64,000 nt of DNA from Herbaspirillum rhizosphaerae (GTDB taxonomy: Bacteria > Pseudomonadota > Gammaproteobacteria > Burkholderiales > Burkholderiaceae_D), in NCBI RefSeq assembly GCF_001189965.1, contig NZ_LFLU01000020.1, forward strand, positions 1 to 64,000, written 5' to 3'. The notes under the pieces were generated by a model. It was not told the origin of the DNA, ran no database searches, and saw nothing but the letters and a program-made list of their open reading frames with translations. The position numbers and the translations under genes were made by a program. The number at the start of each line of letters is the position of its first letter. The first letter of the stretch is position 1. Positions 27,351 through 37,924 of this stretch are shown one piece after another.

Positions 27351-27944
27351 ATGACATCGCGATGGAAAACAAACGGCTGGCTGCCCTGGCTTTGCAAGGT
27401 GCTGGCAATCTCGCTGCTGCTGTCGGCGTGCCAGACGACGCCGGTCGGCATGCCGGTCGCGGAACAGCAGAAGATCGATCGTTTGCTGACGCTGATGGAC
27501 CAGCGCCTGAACGTCGCGGTCATGGTGGCGCAGTCGAAATGGAATTCCGGCGCGCCCATCAACGATCCAGTGCGCGAGCAGAAGATCCTGGATGATCTGA
27601 GCGCGTCGCTGACGAATGCAGGCGAAGGTGAGAAGTCATTCATGCGCCGCTTCTTCCAGGCGCAATTCGATGCGGGCAAGCTGATTCAACTGGACTTGCA
27701 CGCGCAATGGCGCAAAGACAAACACGCTCGCTTTGCCGCGCCTCCCGATCTGGCGCGCGATATCCGCCCCGAGCTGGACAGGCTGACGCCTTTGCTGATC
27801 GATGCGCTCCGTCAGGCGCGGCCCTTGCTCAGGCAGGCGTCAGCGCGGCAATACTTGCAGCAGCGCAGTGAGGTGCTGGTGCGGGGCGATGCGGACGGCG
27901 CTGCACGGCGCGAAGCGGTGCGGGTTTTGCTGGAAGCAGATTGA
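27351..27944 (+). CDS. Secreted (gamma-class AroQ) chorismate mutase, lipoprotein-like
   Basis: Chorismate mutase converts chorismate to prephenate. This 197-residue form carries an export signal with a lipobox (LAISLLLSAC, Cys near residue 27), so it would act in the periplasm as a lipoprotein. The catalytic domain fits the exported *AroQ class: LMDQRLNVAVMVAQSKWNSGAPINDPVREQKILDDL, then FMRRFFQAQFDAGKLIQ and a long C-terminal helical extension. The start at 27351 follows a GGGAATATCAGG region. Periplasmic chorismate mutases are known in several proteobacteria but their physiological role is unclear. The convergent neighbour is also exported. Confidence 0.82.
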   Translation: MTSRWKTNGWLPWLCKVLAISLLLSACQTTPVGMPVAEQQKIDRLLTLMDQRLNVAVMVAQSKWNSGAPINDPVREQKILDDLSASLTNAGEGEKSFMRRFFQAQFDAGKLIQLDLHAQWRKDKHARFAAPPDLARDIRPELDRLTPLLIDALRQARPLLRQASARQYLQQRSEVLVRGDADGAARREAVRVLLEAD

Positions 27945-27968
27945 ACGCAGCGCAGCGCTCCCACGCAG

Positions 27969-28778
27969 TCAACGTTTGCTTTTTCCCGCACACGCCTTGC
28001 GCCGCACAGCCAGGTTTGCGATCGCATTCCCTGACATGCAGGTCGCATACGTATTGGCATAAGAAGAGAATTCGCGGCGTGCGTCCTGCAACGGCAGGCT
28101 CAGCAGGCGGGCAATGAAGTCCCGGCTGCCGATTTCAAAATGCTGATAGTCGATCGGCTGCTTCCAGTTGCCTCCCCAGATCATGAATCCATGCCTGAAA
28201 AAAATATCCTGCACGTCTTCGGCCATGCCTGGACGCATCGGCGAGCGTGACTGATACTGTCCGCGGGCGGCAGGCGGGAGCACAAGGATCTGCTTGCCGG
28301 CGTCCTTGCCGATGTAGGGATTCTGCAGCGGATCGATATCGATGGCGACGCCGTAGGCATGCTTGGACCACGCACTGCCGCCGGTCATGGGGCGGCCGTT
28401 GAAAGCGGAGGTATTGTTGTCCGCCATCGATGCTTCATCGTCGCCCTGATATGCCTCCAGCGGCATTGCCTTGTGCAGCGGGAATCCACGTTGCAGCAGT
28501 GCATGGAAGATGACTTGGACCTCCGGCGCGACGACATCGAGCACCACAACGTTGCCGTCGTCGTGACGGCGTCCTTCAAAATCCCGGTAAGGAAATGAAA
28601 CCCGCATCAGGCGTTCGCATCCGACCGGGTTCTCCGTGCTGAGGACTTTGCCGTCTCGCATCGCGGCGCATTGCCCGCTGGTCAACGGCGTGATCTCTGC
28701 GTGCGCCGCGAGCGGCAATGTTAAAGAGATAATGCAAAAAACGGCTGTCGATATCAGATGGGAAGGTTTATTCGGCAT
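27969..28778 (-). CDS. M15-family peptidase, D,D-carboxypeptidase-like
   Basis: The 269-residue exported protein has a signal peptide (ISTAVFCIISLTLPLAAHA) and the M15 zinc-binding pattern: SKHAYGVAIDIDP, with the first His and Asp ligands, and DYQHFEIG, with the second His. The family cleaves D-Ala-containing peptidoglycan peptides (VanY, endolysin-type). The start at 28778 places the signal correctly, and the longer frame to 28892 is Cys/Arg-rich and unlikely. A basic C-terminal tail ends the protein. Confidence 0.8.
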   Translation of the reverse strand: MPNKPSHLISTAVFCIISLTLPLAAHAEITPLTSGQCAAMRDGKVLSTENPVGCERLMRVSFPYRDFEGRRHDDGNVVVLDVVAPEVQVIFHALLQRGFPLHKAMPLEAYQGDDEASMADNNTSAFNGRPMTGGSAWSKHAYGVAIDIDPLQNPYIGKDAGKQILVLPPAARGQYQSRSPMRPGMAEDVQDIFFRHGFMIWGGNWKQPIDYQHFEIGSRDFIARLLSLPLQDARREFSSYANTYATCMSGNAIANLAVRRKACAGKSKR

Positions 28779-28952
28779 GCAGGCGCAAAGACGGAATGGT
28801 TGAAATGGGCAGTCGCGAAAGCTTACGCAAAGATTGGCCATTCTCCTACAAGATGCGGCCCTCCGGGCGGGAACAATTGCACCTGAGCGCATCTAAATTT
28901 GTGCATGTGCTTATTTGTGCCCATTTGTGTTCAATAACTTCTTGGAGGAACT

Positions 28953-29204
28953 ATGTTAGTACGCCACGCAGTGTTAGCTTCTGTCATGTTCACCGCCTTG
29001 CTGGCGGGTTGTAACAAACGCGATGAGGCCCCGGCCGCCCCCGCCGCCAGCGATTCGTCGGCCGCTACGCCCGCACCGGCTACGCCGACGCCACCGGCCA
29101 TGACGCCGCCGCCAGCCCCGGCAGGCGATGCCAAACCGGCAGATGCCGCGCCACCGGCAACACCTCCGGCCGACAACGCCACCAATACTGAGAAGAAGCC
29201 TTAA
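28953..29204 (+). CDS. Small proline/alanine-rich lipoprotein
   Basis: The 83-residue product has a lipoprotein signal with lipobox LLAGC (Cys near residue 20) and a mature part that is almost wholly Pro, Ala, Thr and Asp. The ATG is preceded by TTGGAGGAAC. No enzymatic domain is visible, and such tails are flexible spacers in the periplasm. Upstream, ATTTGTG occurs three times at about 28900-28930 in the promoter region. A terminator follows 38 bp after the stop. Confidence 0.7.
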   Translation: MLVRHAVLASVMFTALLAGCNKRDEAPAAPAASDSSAATPAPATPTPPAMTPPPAPAGDAKPADAAPPATPPADNATNTEKKP

Positions 29205-29242
29205 CGCACCAGCGTTGAGTCTCTGATCAGGCGGGTTTGAGC

Positions 29243-29278
29243 AACGCCCATGCAGGAGTAATCCGGCATGGGCGTTTT
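29243..29278 (+). terminator. Terminator after small lipoprotein gene
   Basis: The stem AACGCCCATGC with GCATGGGCGTT runs into TTTT. It lies 38 bp after the lipoprotein stop. Confidence 0.85.
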
Positions 29279-29339
29279 AGCGTGGGCGACAAATGCAACA
29301 AATTTTGGAAGTGTTGAGAAGAAGTGCGAACTTTGTGAG

Positions 29340-29432
29340 GGCAGGGGAATCCTAAAAATGGTTGAACTGTTCCTTCAACCTCCCTCTTGAAAAGGGAATT
29401 TGGCCCGCAGTCTGTTGCTGCGGGTCTTTTTT
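29340..29432 (+). ncRNA. Candidate small RNA with three hairpins and an intrinsic terminator
   Basis: Three consecutive stems lie in a gene-free stretch: GGTTGAA/TTCAACC (29360-29380), TCCCT/AGGGA (29381-29397) and the terminator CCCGCAG/CTGCGGG followed by TCTTTTTT (29404-29432). The second stem exposes CCTCCCTCTTG, complementary to Shine-Dalgarno sequences. The upstream lipoprotein gene already has its own terminator, so this one must serve a separate plus-strand transcript. The 5' end is unknown and no strong promoter is visible. Confidence 0.4.
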
Positions 29433-29524
29433 CTTCTGGCGCGACACGATCATCGTCATGGTGTCGTGTGTGTGCGAGGCGCTTGTGCGGCCGCCGCATG
29501 TCAGCCTGTTACGGGTGATTCTGC

Positions 29525-30334
29525 TCAGAATGCAGGCACCAGCGATCCCTTGAATTCCGCTTCGATGAACTTGCGTACTTCTTCCGACTGGTATGCCTTC
29601 ACCAGTTTCTTCGCCCACGGTTTGTCCTTGTCTTCCACGCGCGTCACGATCAGGTTGGCGTAACGGCCCCTGGCGTCTTCCACCGCGATGGTGTCGCGCT
29701 GCAGGGACAGGCCGGCCTTGAAGGCGTAATCGTTGTTGATCGACGCCGCTGCAAGATCGTCGAGCGAGCGCGGCAGTTGCGCGGCGTCCAGTTCCACCAG
29801 CTTGAGTTTCTTCGGATTTTCGATGACGTCCAGCGGCGTGGCATTGACGCCGTTTTCACCGACGCCGGGTTTGAGTTTGATCAGGCCGGACTTTTGCAGC
29901 AGCAACAGCGCGCGATTGCCGTTGGACGGGTCGTTCTGGATGCCGATGCTGGCGCCTTGCGGCAATTGATCGACCGTCTTGTATTTCTTGGAATAGATCC
30001 CCAGCGGCGCAGTGATCGTCAGGCCGACCGGCGTCAGCTTGTAGCCGCGCGTCTTGATCTGGCTGTCGAGGAAGGGCTTGTGCTGGAAGGCGTTGGCGTC
30101 GAGATCGCCGGCCGCCAGCGCTTCGTTCGGTTGCAGATAGTCGCTGAAGGTGATGATCTGGATGTCGAGGCCGTCGCGTGCGGCGACGCGTTTCACCACT
30201 TCAAACGTCTGTTCGGAATTGCCGACCGAAACGCCTACCTTGATCTTTGTCTTGTCCTGCGCCGAAGCGGCATTGGCGCTGAGCGCCAGGACGGCAAATA
30301 GTGCTGAAAATACGGAAATCGACCAGCGACGCAT
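29525..30334 (-). CDS. metQ: MetQ/NlpA-family methionine-binding protein
   Basis: The 269-residue periplasmic binding protein has an N-terminal signal peptide (VFSALFAVLALSANAASA). The NlpA-family body contains IKVGVSVGNSEQTFEVV, FSDYLQPNEALAAGDLDANAFQHKPFLDS and GIQNDPSNGNRALLLLQ. The start at 30334 has GGGAGAAAAAA upstream. There is no lipobox, so it would be soluble in the periplasm. No metN or metI gene is adjacent. It may feed an importer encoded elsewhere or bind another ligand. Confidence 0.88.
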   Translation of the reverse strand: MRRWSISVFSALFAVLALSANAASAQDKTKIKVGVSVGNSEQTFEVVKRVAARDGLDIQIITFSDYLQPNEALAAGDLDANAFQHKPFLDSQIKTRGYKLTPVGLTITAPLGIYSKKYKTVDQLPQGASIGIQNDPSNGNRALLLLQKSGLIKLKPGVGENGVNATPLDVIENPKKLKLVELDAAQLPRSLDDLAAASINNDYAFKAGLSLQRDTIAVEDARGRYANLIVTRVEDKDKPWAKKLVKAYQSEEVRKFIEAEFKGSLVPAF

Positions 30335-30464
30335 TTTTTTCTCCCTGTCTTGTATGCGGATGTGGGCCATTGAAGGCAAGCAGGGATGGTCACATATCGT
30401 TCCTGGACGGAGAACGAATGATTTTGCATGTCGATATGCGTGATGTGCTGCGACGGCGGCAGGA

Positions 30465-31250
30465 CTACTTTTCCACGCCGATGATGGCGCCGAAGGAGGG
30501 GCCGATGTCCGCTTCCAGCGAAGGATAGATGCGCGAGATATTGCCGTCGAGGTAGAGCGCATCGACGCACTTCAACTTGTCGCGCAGGAACAGGGCGAAG
30601 TCGTAGAAGGTGATGGGATTTCTCGCCATGACCAGCGCCACCTTTTGCGAAGGATCGATGCAGACGGCGTTACGCACGAACAGGTTGACCGAGCCGGGGT
30701 CGAAGGCGGCATTGATTTCGCCGTTGCGCAGCATGATCGGACCCGACTGCGTGGCGTACAACGCTTGCGACAGCCAGCGCGAGCGGTCGCTGTCGACGCT
30801 GGCGGTATCGACGATCCGGGCCCGTTTTTCTTCCACGATAAAGACGCCGTTCGGCTGCAGGTAAAAGTTGCCGTAGGCGTTCTGGCGCGTGTTGAGTTTG
30901 CGCAGCGTGACGCCGTTCTCGATATACAGGCCGAGCGGTTTATGTTCTTTGTCGTAGATGCCGGCGTTGGTGGCGCAGGTCAAGTCCCGGCCTTGCGGGC
31001 GCAGCCACGCGCGCAGATTGGCGAAGGTGCCGAAGATATTGCCGGCCGGATCCTTCCAGTACATGCGCAAGGCGTCTTGCTGCAGGTCGATGTAGCAGGC
31101 GCTGATGCTGGTCTGCTGGTAACGGTATTGCCGCAGTTCCGCCGCCAGGGCTGTGGATATCGGCGCACTGCAAAGCGCGCAGGCAATTGCCGTCGTCAGG
31201 ATGAAAGAGGCGGCGGCGGCGTTGGCGATCTGGCGAAAAGACAAAGGCAT
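30465..31250 (-). CDS. Phosphodiester glycosidase-family (NAGPA/DUF2233) exported protein
   Basis: The 261-residue protein has a signal peptide ending near TALA (residue about 36). The DUF2233/NAGPA-like body contains LTCATNAGIYDKEHKPLGLYIENG, FYLQPNGVFIVEE, ATQSGPIMLRNGEIN and YLDGNISRIY. Members include the uncovering enzyme that cleaves GlcNAc phosphodiesters. In bacteria the substrate is usually unknown, with cell-wall or polysaccharide roles proposed. The start at 31250 fits the signal peptide. Confidence 0.78.
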   Translation of the reverse strand: MPLSFRQIANAAAASFILTTAIACALCSAPISTALAAELRQYRYQQTSISACYIDLQQDALRMYWKDPAGNIFGTFANLRAWLRPQGRDLTCATNAGIYDKEHKPLGLYIENGVTLRKLNTRQNAYGNFYLQPNGVFIVEEKRARIVDTASVDSDRSRWLSQALYATQSGPIMLRNGEINAAFDPGSVNLFVRNAVCIDPSQKVALVMARNPITFYDFALFLRDKLKCVDALYLDGNISRIYPSLEADIGPSFGAIIGVEK

Positions 31251-31727
31251 GCAGGGCGGGGCGGAAGAAGGCAATGGATGGGAAACGATAGATCCCGTTC
31301 GGCGAATTCGTATTGTGACTATTGTCGGCTGATCCCGCCACAAATAACATCGGGACTTCGCCGGCTTGTTCTGCGTGCTTGCATGCTGCTTTAAACGGCG
31401 CAGGAGGGCAGTGTGAGGCCATGTCGGGTGCAGCGCAACAAGAGCATATTTAGAAATATCGATTAAAAATTTTTGTTTTTTGAATGAAAGATGTGCGAAA
31501 TATTCTCACGATGCGCAAAAAGAGCGAATATGAGGTCATCGGTATAAAAAAAGCTGTCATATATGACGGAAATGTTACACTCCTGCCCCATAGCGCCCGC
31601 ATCGTAAAGATGCAGTGCTTTGTTCATACTTTGTTTGTGTTTTTGTTCGCGTTTTTATTCATATAACGTCTGCTCAATGTTGTTGCCGGCCAGAGCCGCA
31701 ACGAATAAATATATTGGAGGAAATTCA
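31251..31727. other. Intergenic region upstream of the liv operon
   Basis: The 477 bp hold no convincing gene. From about 31440 the sequence is clearly AT-rich, unlike its surroundings, and contains a palindrome and promoter-like boxes. A 60-residue open frame at 31484-31666 lacks a ribosome binding site and runs through the promoter, so it is not called. Confidence 0.6.
31554..31581 (+). promoter_or_regulatory. Candidate liv promoter with overlapping palindrome
   Basis: The perfect palindrome GTCATATATGAC (31556-31567) overlaps a possible -35 box CTGTCA. A possible -10 box TACACT follows after 16 bp. The start codon of livJ is about 145 bp downstream. A regulator bound at the palindrome would block polymerase. 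Confidence 0.4.
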
Positions 31728-32870
31728 ATGAAATCCGTATTCCCTTTGAACCGCCGCCTGACAAAAATCGCCTTGGCCGTTGGCGTCGTCGCATCCGCAG
31801 TTTCGTTTGCCGGCACAGCCCAGGCTGAAACAGTGAAGATCGCGATCGCCGGCCCGATGACGGGCGCAGTGGCCCAGTACGGCGACATGGTCAAAGCCGG
31901 TGCGCTGACCGCCATCGAACAAATCAACGCAGCCGGCGGCGCCGGCGGCAACAAGTTTGAAGCAGTCCTGATGGATGACGCCTGTGAGCCGAAGCAAGCG
32001 GTTGCCGTCGCCAACAAGATCGTCAGCCAGGGCATCAAGTTCGTGATCGGTCACGTCTGCTCGGGTTCGACTATTCCAGCCTCCGACATCTATGAAAACG
32101 AAGGCGTCGTGATGATCACGCCGTCGGCGACTGCGCCTCAGCTGACCGAAGCCAAGCCGCACAAATATATCTTCCGCACCATCGGCCGCGACGACCAGCA
32201 AGGTCCTGCTGCCGCCAAGTACGTGATCGAAAAGCTGAAGCCAAAGAAAGCTGCCGTCCTGCACGACAAGCAATCCTACGGCCAGGGCGTGGCGACTTCG
32301 GTCAAGGCCGGCCTGGAAGCGGCAAAGATTCCGGTGGTCGTGTTTGAAGGCGTGAACGCCGGCGACAGCGACTACTCGGCTGTCATCACCAAGCTGAAAT
32401 CGCAAGGCGTGGACTTCGTCTACTTCGGCGGCTACCACCCTGAAATGGGCCTGATCATGCGCCAGGCGCGCGAACAAGGCGTCAAGGCCGTGTTCATGGG
32501 TCCTGAAGGCGTCGGCAACAAGGACATCACGGCCATCGCCGGTCCTGCTTCCGAAGGCATGCTGGTGACGCTGCCGGCCGACTTCGCCGCCGATCCTGCC
32601 AATGCTGCGCTGGTCAAGGCTTTCGCGGCACAAAAGCGCGATCCTAACGGTCCGTTCCAGATGCCTGCCTACTCGGGCGTGAAGGTGATTGCCGATGCGA
32701 TCACCGCCACCAAGTCGACTGATCCGACCAAGGTTGCCGCGTACATCCACGCCAATTCCTTCAAGACACCGATCGGCACTGTTGAATACGACAAGAAGGG
32801 CGACCTGAAGTCGTTCAAGTTCGTTGTCTTCACATGGCACAAAGACGCAACGAAGACTGAAGCCAAGTAA
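31728..32870 (+). CDS. livJ: Branched-chain amino acid ABC transporter substrate-binding protein
   Basis: The 380-residue periplasmic protein has a signal peptide (LTKIALAVGVVASAVSFAGTAQA). The Leu/Ile/Val-binding fold is shown by VKIAIAGPMTGAVAQYGDMVKAGALTAIEQIN, IGHVCSGSTIPASDIYENEGVVMITPSATAPQLT and YFGGYHPEMGLIMRQAREQG. The start at 31728 has TTGGAGGAAATTCA upstream. It leads the five-gene liv cluster and is separated from livH by a 12-bp perfect stem-loop. Confidence 0.95.
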   Translation: MKSVFPLNRRLTKIALAVGVVASAVSFAGTAQAETVKIAIAGPMTGAVAQYGDMVKAGALTAIEQINAAGGAGGNKFEAVLMDDACEPKQAVAVANKIVSQGIKFVIGHVCSGSTIPASDIYENEGVVMITPSATAPQLTEAKPHKYIFRTIGRDDQQGPAAAKYVIEKLKPKKAAVLHDKQSYGQGVATSVKAGLEAAKIPVVVFEGVNAGDSDYSAVITKLKSQGVDFVYFGGYHPEMGLIMRQAREQGVKAVFMGPEGVGNKDITAIAGPASEGMLVTLPADFAADPANAALVKAFAAQKRDPNGPFQMPAYSGVKVIADAITATKSTDPTKVAAYIHANSFKTPIGTVEYDKKGDLKSFKFVVFTWHKDATKTEAK

Positions 32871-32914
32871 TTTTTCTCCCGGCTTGCAGTAGTCGTCCAT
32901 ACTGACGTCATCAT

Positions 32915-32950
32915 GCAAATGCCCCATTGCAGTAAGAATGGGGCATTTGC
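32915..32950 (+). other. Stem-loop between livJ and livH
   Basis: The perfect 12-bp stem GCAAATGCCCCA with TGGGGCATTTGC has a 12-base loop and no T run afterwards. It lies 44 bp after livJ and 24 bp before livH, suited to protecting the livJ mRNA end rather than full termination. Confidence 0.8.
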
Positions 32951-32974
32951 ACATCTATATTTGCCAGGTTTCCT

Positions 32975-33901
32975 ATGAATGAACTGCTCCCACAACTGAC
33001 CCAGCAGCTCGTCAACGGGCTGAGTCTGGGGGCGATCTATGCATTGATCGCCATCGGCTACACCATGGTCTACGGCATCATCGGCATGATCAATTTCGCG
33101 CACGGCGAAATTTACATGATCGGTTCCTATGTCGGCCTGGTGACGCTTACCGCCATCGGCGTGCAGGCGGGCTATCCCTTGCCCTTGCTGCTCGGCGCAG
33201 CGTTGATCGTTTCCGTCGTCGTCACCGGCCTGTACGGCTGGACCGTCGAACGCGTCGCTTATCGTCCCTTGCGCGGCGGCCCGCGCCTGGTGCCGCTGAT
33301 CTCGGCGATCGGCATGTCGATCTTCCTGCAGAACTATGTGCAGATCGGCCAGGGCTCGCGCGACATGTCGGTGCCGGTCCTGATCTCCGGCGCCATCGAG
33401 TTCCAGATGGGCAGCGACTTCACGGTCACGATTCCTTACTCGCGCATGATCATCGTCGGCGTCACGCTGCTGCTGATGGTCGGCCTGACCCTGTTCATCG
33501 CGCGCTCGCGCATGGGCCGCGCCTGCCGCGCCTGTGCGGAAGACATGGGCATGGCCAATCTGCTCGGCATCGACACCAACCGCGTGATTTCCTTCACCTT
33601 CGTGCTGGGCGCGATGCTGGCGGCGGTCGGTGGCGTGCTGATCGCGCTGACCATCGGCAAGCTCAATCCCTACATCGGTTTCATCGCCGGCATCAAAGCG
33701 TTTACCGCTGCCGTGCTGGGCGGTATCGGCAGCATTCCCGGCGCCATGCTGGGCGGCGTGCTGCTCGGCCTGGCCGAGACATTCGCGGCGGGTTACCTGC
33801 CGGCTGAATACAAGGATGTGGTGTCCTTCGCCTTGCTGGTCTTGATCCTCTTGTTCCGTCCCACAGGTTTGCTGGGCAAGCCGGACGTGGAGAAAGTCTG
33901 A
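32975..33901 (+). CDS. livH: Branched-chain amino acid ABC transporter permease LivH
   Basis: LivH is one of two inner-membrane permeases of the Leu/Ile/Val importer. The 308-residue protein has multiple membrane segments and the signatures [36 protein letters not shown] and [30 protein letters not shown]. Its stop shares one base with the livM start (TGATG), giving tight coupling. Confidence 0.95.
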   Translation: MNELLPQLTQQLVNGLSLGAIYALIAIGYTMVYGIIGMINFAHGEIYMIGSYVGLVTLTAIGVQAGYPLPLLLGAALIVSVVVTGLYGWTVERVAYRPLRGGPRLVPLISAIGMSIFLQNYVQIGQGSRDMSVPVLISGAIEFQMGSDFTVTIPYSRMIIVGVTLLLMVGLTLFIARSRMGRACRACAEDMGMANLLGIDTNRVISFTFVLGAMLAAVGGVLIALTIGKLNPYIGFIAGIKAFTAAVLGGIGSIPGAMLGGVLLGLAETFAAGYLPAEYKDVVSFALLVLILLFRPTGLLGKPDVEKV

Positions 33902-35123
33902 TGCCTATCACTCTCAAAAACGCCGTGGCGGCGGCGATCCTGACCGCCATTCTGACCACGCCGCTGCTGGGCCTGCAATTGCAGCTCGAAGGCTATCGCG
34001 TGGTGTTGCAGGCGCACTGGACGCCGGTGCTGATCGCGGTGCTGGCGGTGTTCGTGTTCCAGCTGATCAAGCCGGCGCTGACGCGCAGCGCCAAGGGCGT
34101 GCGCCTGCCCGCGCTGCCGAAGCTGCAACCGCGGCAGCAGAAGTACGCCTTGCTGTTCTTGTTTGCGGTTGCCGTGGTGTGGCCGTTCTTCGGTTCGCGC
34201 GGCAATGTCGACGTGGTGACGCTGGCCCTGATTTACGTGATCCTCGGCCTCGGCCTGAACATCGTGGTCGGCTTTGCCGGGCTGCTGGATCTGGGCTATG
34301 TCGGCTTCTATGCGGTCGGCGGCTACACTTATGCGCTGCTGAACCAGTACTTCGGTTTCACCTTCTGGGAATGCCTGCCGATTGCCGCCGGTATGTCGGC
34401 CTTGTTCGGTTTCATCCTCGGCTTCCCGGTGCTGCGTTTGCGGGGGGACTATCTGGCCATCGTGACGCTGGGCTTCGGTGAAATCATCCGCCTGCTGCTC
34501 AACAACCTGACCTCGCTGACCGGCGGTCCGGACGGCGTGTCCGGCATTCCGAAACCGACTGTGTTCGGCATCGAAATGGCGCGCAGCGCCAGCGTCGAGG
34601 GCCACACGACTTTCCATGAAATGCTGGGTCTGACCTATCAGGGCGGCCACATGGTGATCTTCCTGTATTTCGTCGCGCTGCTGCTGGTGCTGTTCACTTA
34701 CTTCGTGACCAGCCGCCTGATCCGCATGCCGATGGGCCGCGCCTGGGAAGCGCTGCGCGACGACGAAATCGCCTGCCGTTCGCTGGGCATCAACCCGACC
34801 AAGATCAAGCTGTCGGCGTTCACGCTGGGCGCTGCGTTCGCCGGTCTGGCGGGCAGCTTCTTTGCCGCGCGCCAGGGGCTGGTGAATCCGGAATCCTTTA
34901 CCTTCATCGAGTCGGCGCTGATCCTGGCGATCGTGGTGCTGGGCGGCATGGGTTCGCAACTGGGCGTGATCCTGGCGGCGATCCTGCTGACGATTCTGCC
35001 GGAAGTGGCGCGCAGCTTCGCAGAATACCGCATGCTGATTTTTGGTCTGGTGATGGTGTTGATGATGATGTGGCGTCCGCAGGGCTTGTTGCCGGCAACG
35101 CGTCCTCACGTGGAGCTGCCAAA

Positions 35124-35127
<4 letters not shown>
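33901..35127 (+). CDS. livM: Branched-chain amino acid ABC transporter permease LivM
   Basis: The second liv permease has 408 residues, with an N-terminal extension of about 80 residues before the conserved part, as is usual for LivM. Family motifs are [56 protein letters not shown] and [27 protein letters not shown]. It overlaps livG by 4 bp. Confidence 0.95.
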
Positions 35128-36619
<1,492 letters not shown>

Positions 36620-36656
36620 TGCGCTGACGTCCTGTCTCGATGCCGTAAATGCAGTG

Positions 36657-36712
36657 ATTGCCGGTCCGCGCCATGTACAGCAATGCACAGGTGCGGACCG
36701 GCAATTTTTTTG
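36657..36712 (+). terminator. Terminator of the liv operon
   Basis: The 13-bp perfect stem ATTGCCGGTCCGC with GCGGACCGGCAAT runs directly into a run of T. The loop is long (about 23 bases). Confidence 0.9.
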
Positions 36713-36883
36713 CGGCGTCCGGCTATTCGTTTGTCGAGTTTCCTGCACGCGCGGCCGGCATTGTCGACTATTTTGCCCGCTATAAAAAACTTCCCCGGTC
36801 GGTTACAGTAAGCTGCTTCGATGCGCGTATTTTTTGTTCGCGCATTTTGTGTCCGCAGCACCGATCATCGCAAGGGAAAACAC

Positions 36884-37519
36884 GTGTACCTACCCAGCCA
36901 TTTCGCCGAATCCGACCGCCAAGTCCTGCATCGCCTGATGCAGGATTATCCTTTGTCGACGCTGATCACACAGACTTCGGCCGGCCTGGACGTCAATCAT
37001 ATTCCGCTGATATTGAGCGCCGACGAAGGCGAACACGGCGTCCTGCGCGGACACGTGGCGCGCGCCAATCCGGTCTGGAAGGATTACGTTGCCGCAACCG
37101 AAGTCCTTGCGGTGTTCCAGGGGGCAGACGCCTATATCTCGCCCTCCTGGTATCCCACCAAGAAAGAAAACGGCAAGGCCGTGCCGACCTGGAATTACGC
37201 CGTGGTGCATGCCAGCGGTCCCTTGCGCATCATCGACGACGCCGAATGGCTGCGTGCGCTGGTGACCAGGCTGACGGCGCATCATGAGGCGGCAATGGCG
37301 CAGCCATGGTCAGTCGGCGACGCGCCGGCGGACTATATCGACAAGATGATCGGCGCCATCGTCGGCATCGAAATCCCGATTACGAAGCTGGTGGGCAAAT
37401 GGAAGGTCAGCCAGAATCAGCCGGTGCAAAATCGCGCCGGGGTGGTCGACGGCTTGCTCAGCGGCACACAGCCGAATGCTGCTGCAATGGCGGCGCTGGT
37501 AGCGAGCAAGAAAGACTGA
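36884..37519 (+). CDS. PaiB-family FMN-binding protein
   Basis: The 211-residue protein matches the PaiB-type FMN-binding split-barrel family, some of which act as transcriptional regulators and others as flavin/heme-linked enzymes. Conserved segments are YLPSHFAESDRQVLHRLMQDYPLSTLIT, HIPLIL, LRGHVARANPVWKD, YISPSWYPTKKENGKAVPTWNYAVVHASG and KLVGKWKVSQNQP. The start is a GTG at 36884 behind AAGGGA. A terminator follows. Confidence 0.85.
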   Translation: MYLPSHFAESDRQVLHRLMQDYPLSTLITQTSAGLDVNHIPLILSADEGEHGVLRGHVARANPVWKDYVAATEVLAVFQGADAYISPSWYPTKKENGKAVPTWNYAVVHASGPLRIIDDAEWLRALVTRLTAHHEAAMAQPWSVGDAPADYIDKMIGAIVGIEIPITKLVGKWKVSQNQPVQNRAGVVDGLLSGTQPNAAAMAALVASKKD

Positions 37520-37544
37520 AGCGGAGAGGGCGAGTTGAGGTTGA

Positions 37545-37571
37545 AGCCGCGCTGAAAAACGCGGCTTTTTT
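37545..37571 (+). terminator. Terminator after the PaiB-like gene
   Basis: The stem AGCCGCG with CGCGGCT has loop CTGAAAAA and is followed by a run of T. It touches the stop codon of the convergent small protein gene. Confidence 0.9.
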
Positions 37572-37857
37572 ACGCGTTGCTGGTGGCGACCGACAGCACG
37601 ACGCTGAGATAGCTGTCGTCGCGATTGCGGCTGCGAGCCTTTTCTTTTTCCAGCCGGAAGATTTCCTGATAATGCGCCTGGATGCGTTGGCGCAGCTGGT
37701 TCAGGTCTTGTTCGGAGAGGGACGACAGCACTTGCTGCAACTGCTGTTGCAGCTCACGGATTTGGCGGGTCAATTGCTGGATGCGCTCGGAAATATCCTC
37801 GACGACGGCGGAAGCGGCGTTGGCGGCGTATTTTCCAAATTGAGCGCTGACAGGCAT
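37570..37857 (-). CDS. Small coiled-coil protein of unknown function (FlxA-like)
   Basis: The 95-residue protein has a central coiled coil (residues 20-75: DISERIQQLTRQIRELQQQLQQVLSSLSEQDLNQLRQRIQAHYQEIFRLEKEKA) with strong heptad leucine/glutamine spacing. It has neither signal nor membrane segment. FlxA-like small proteins have this look, but the function is not established. The ATG at 37857 is preceded by CAAGGGAACACC, a good ribosome binding site. Confidence 0.6.
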   Translation of the reverse strand: MPVSAQFGKYAANAASAVVEDISERIQQLTRQIRELQQQLQQVLSSLSEQDLNQLRQRIQAHYQEIFRLEKEKARSRNRDDSYLSVVLSVATSNA

Positions 37858-37924
37858 GGTGTTCCCTTGCAGAAGTAGTACTTCCTTTTACGACCTCATC
37901 TGCGATTTCTTTAGGGCAAAGAAA

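Noticed and set aside
31484-31666. 60-codon frame in the liv promoter region
   Set aside because: No ribosome binding site, and it covers the palindrome and promoter boxes.
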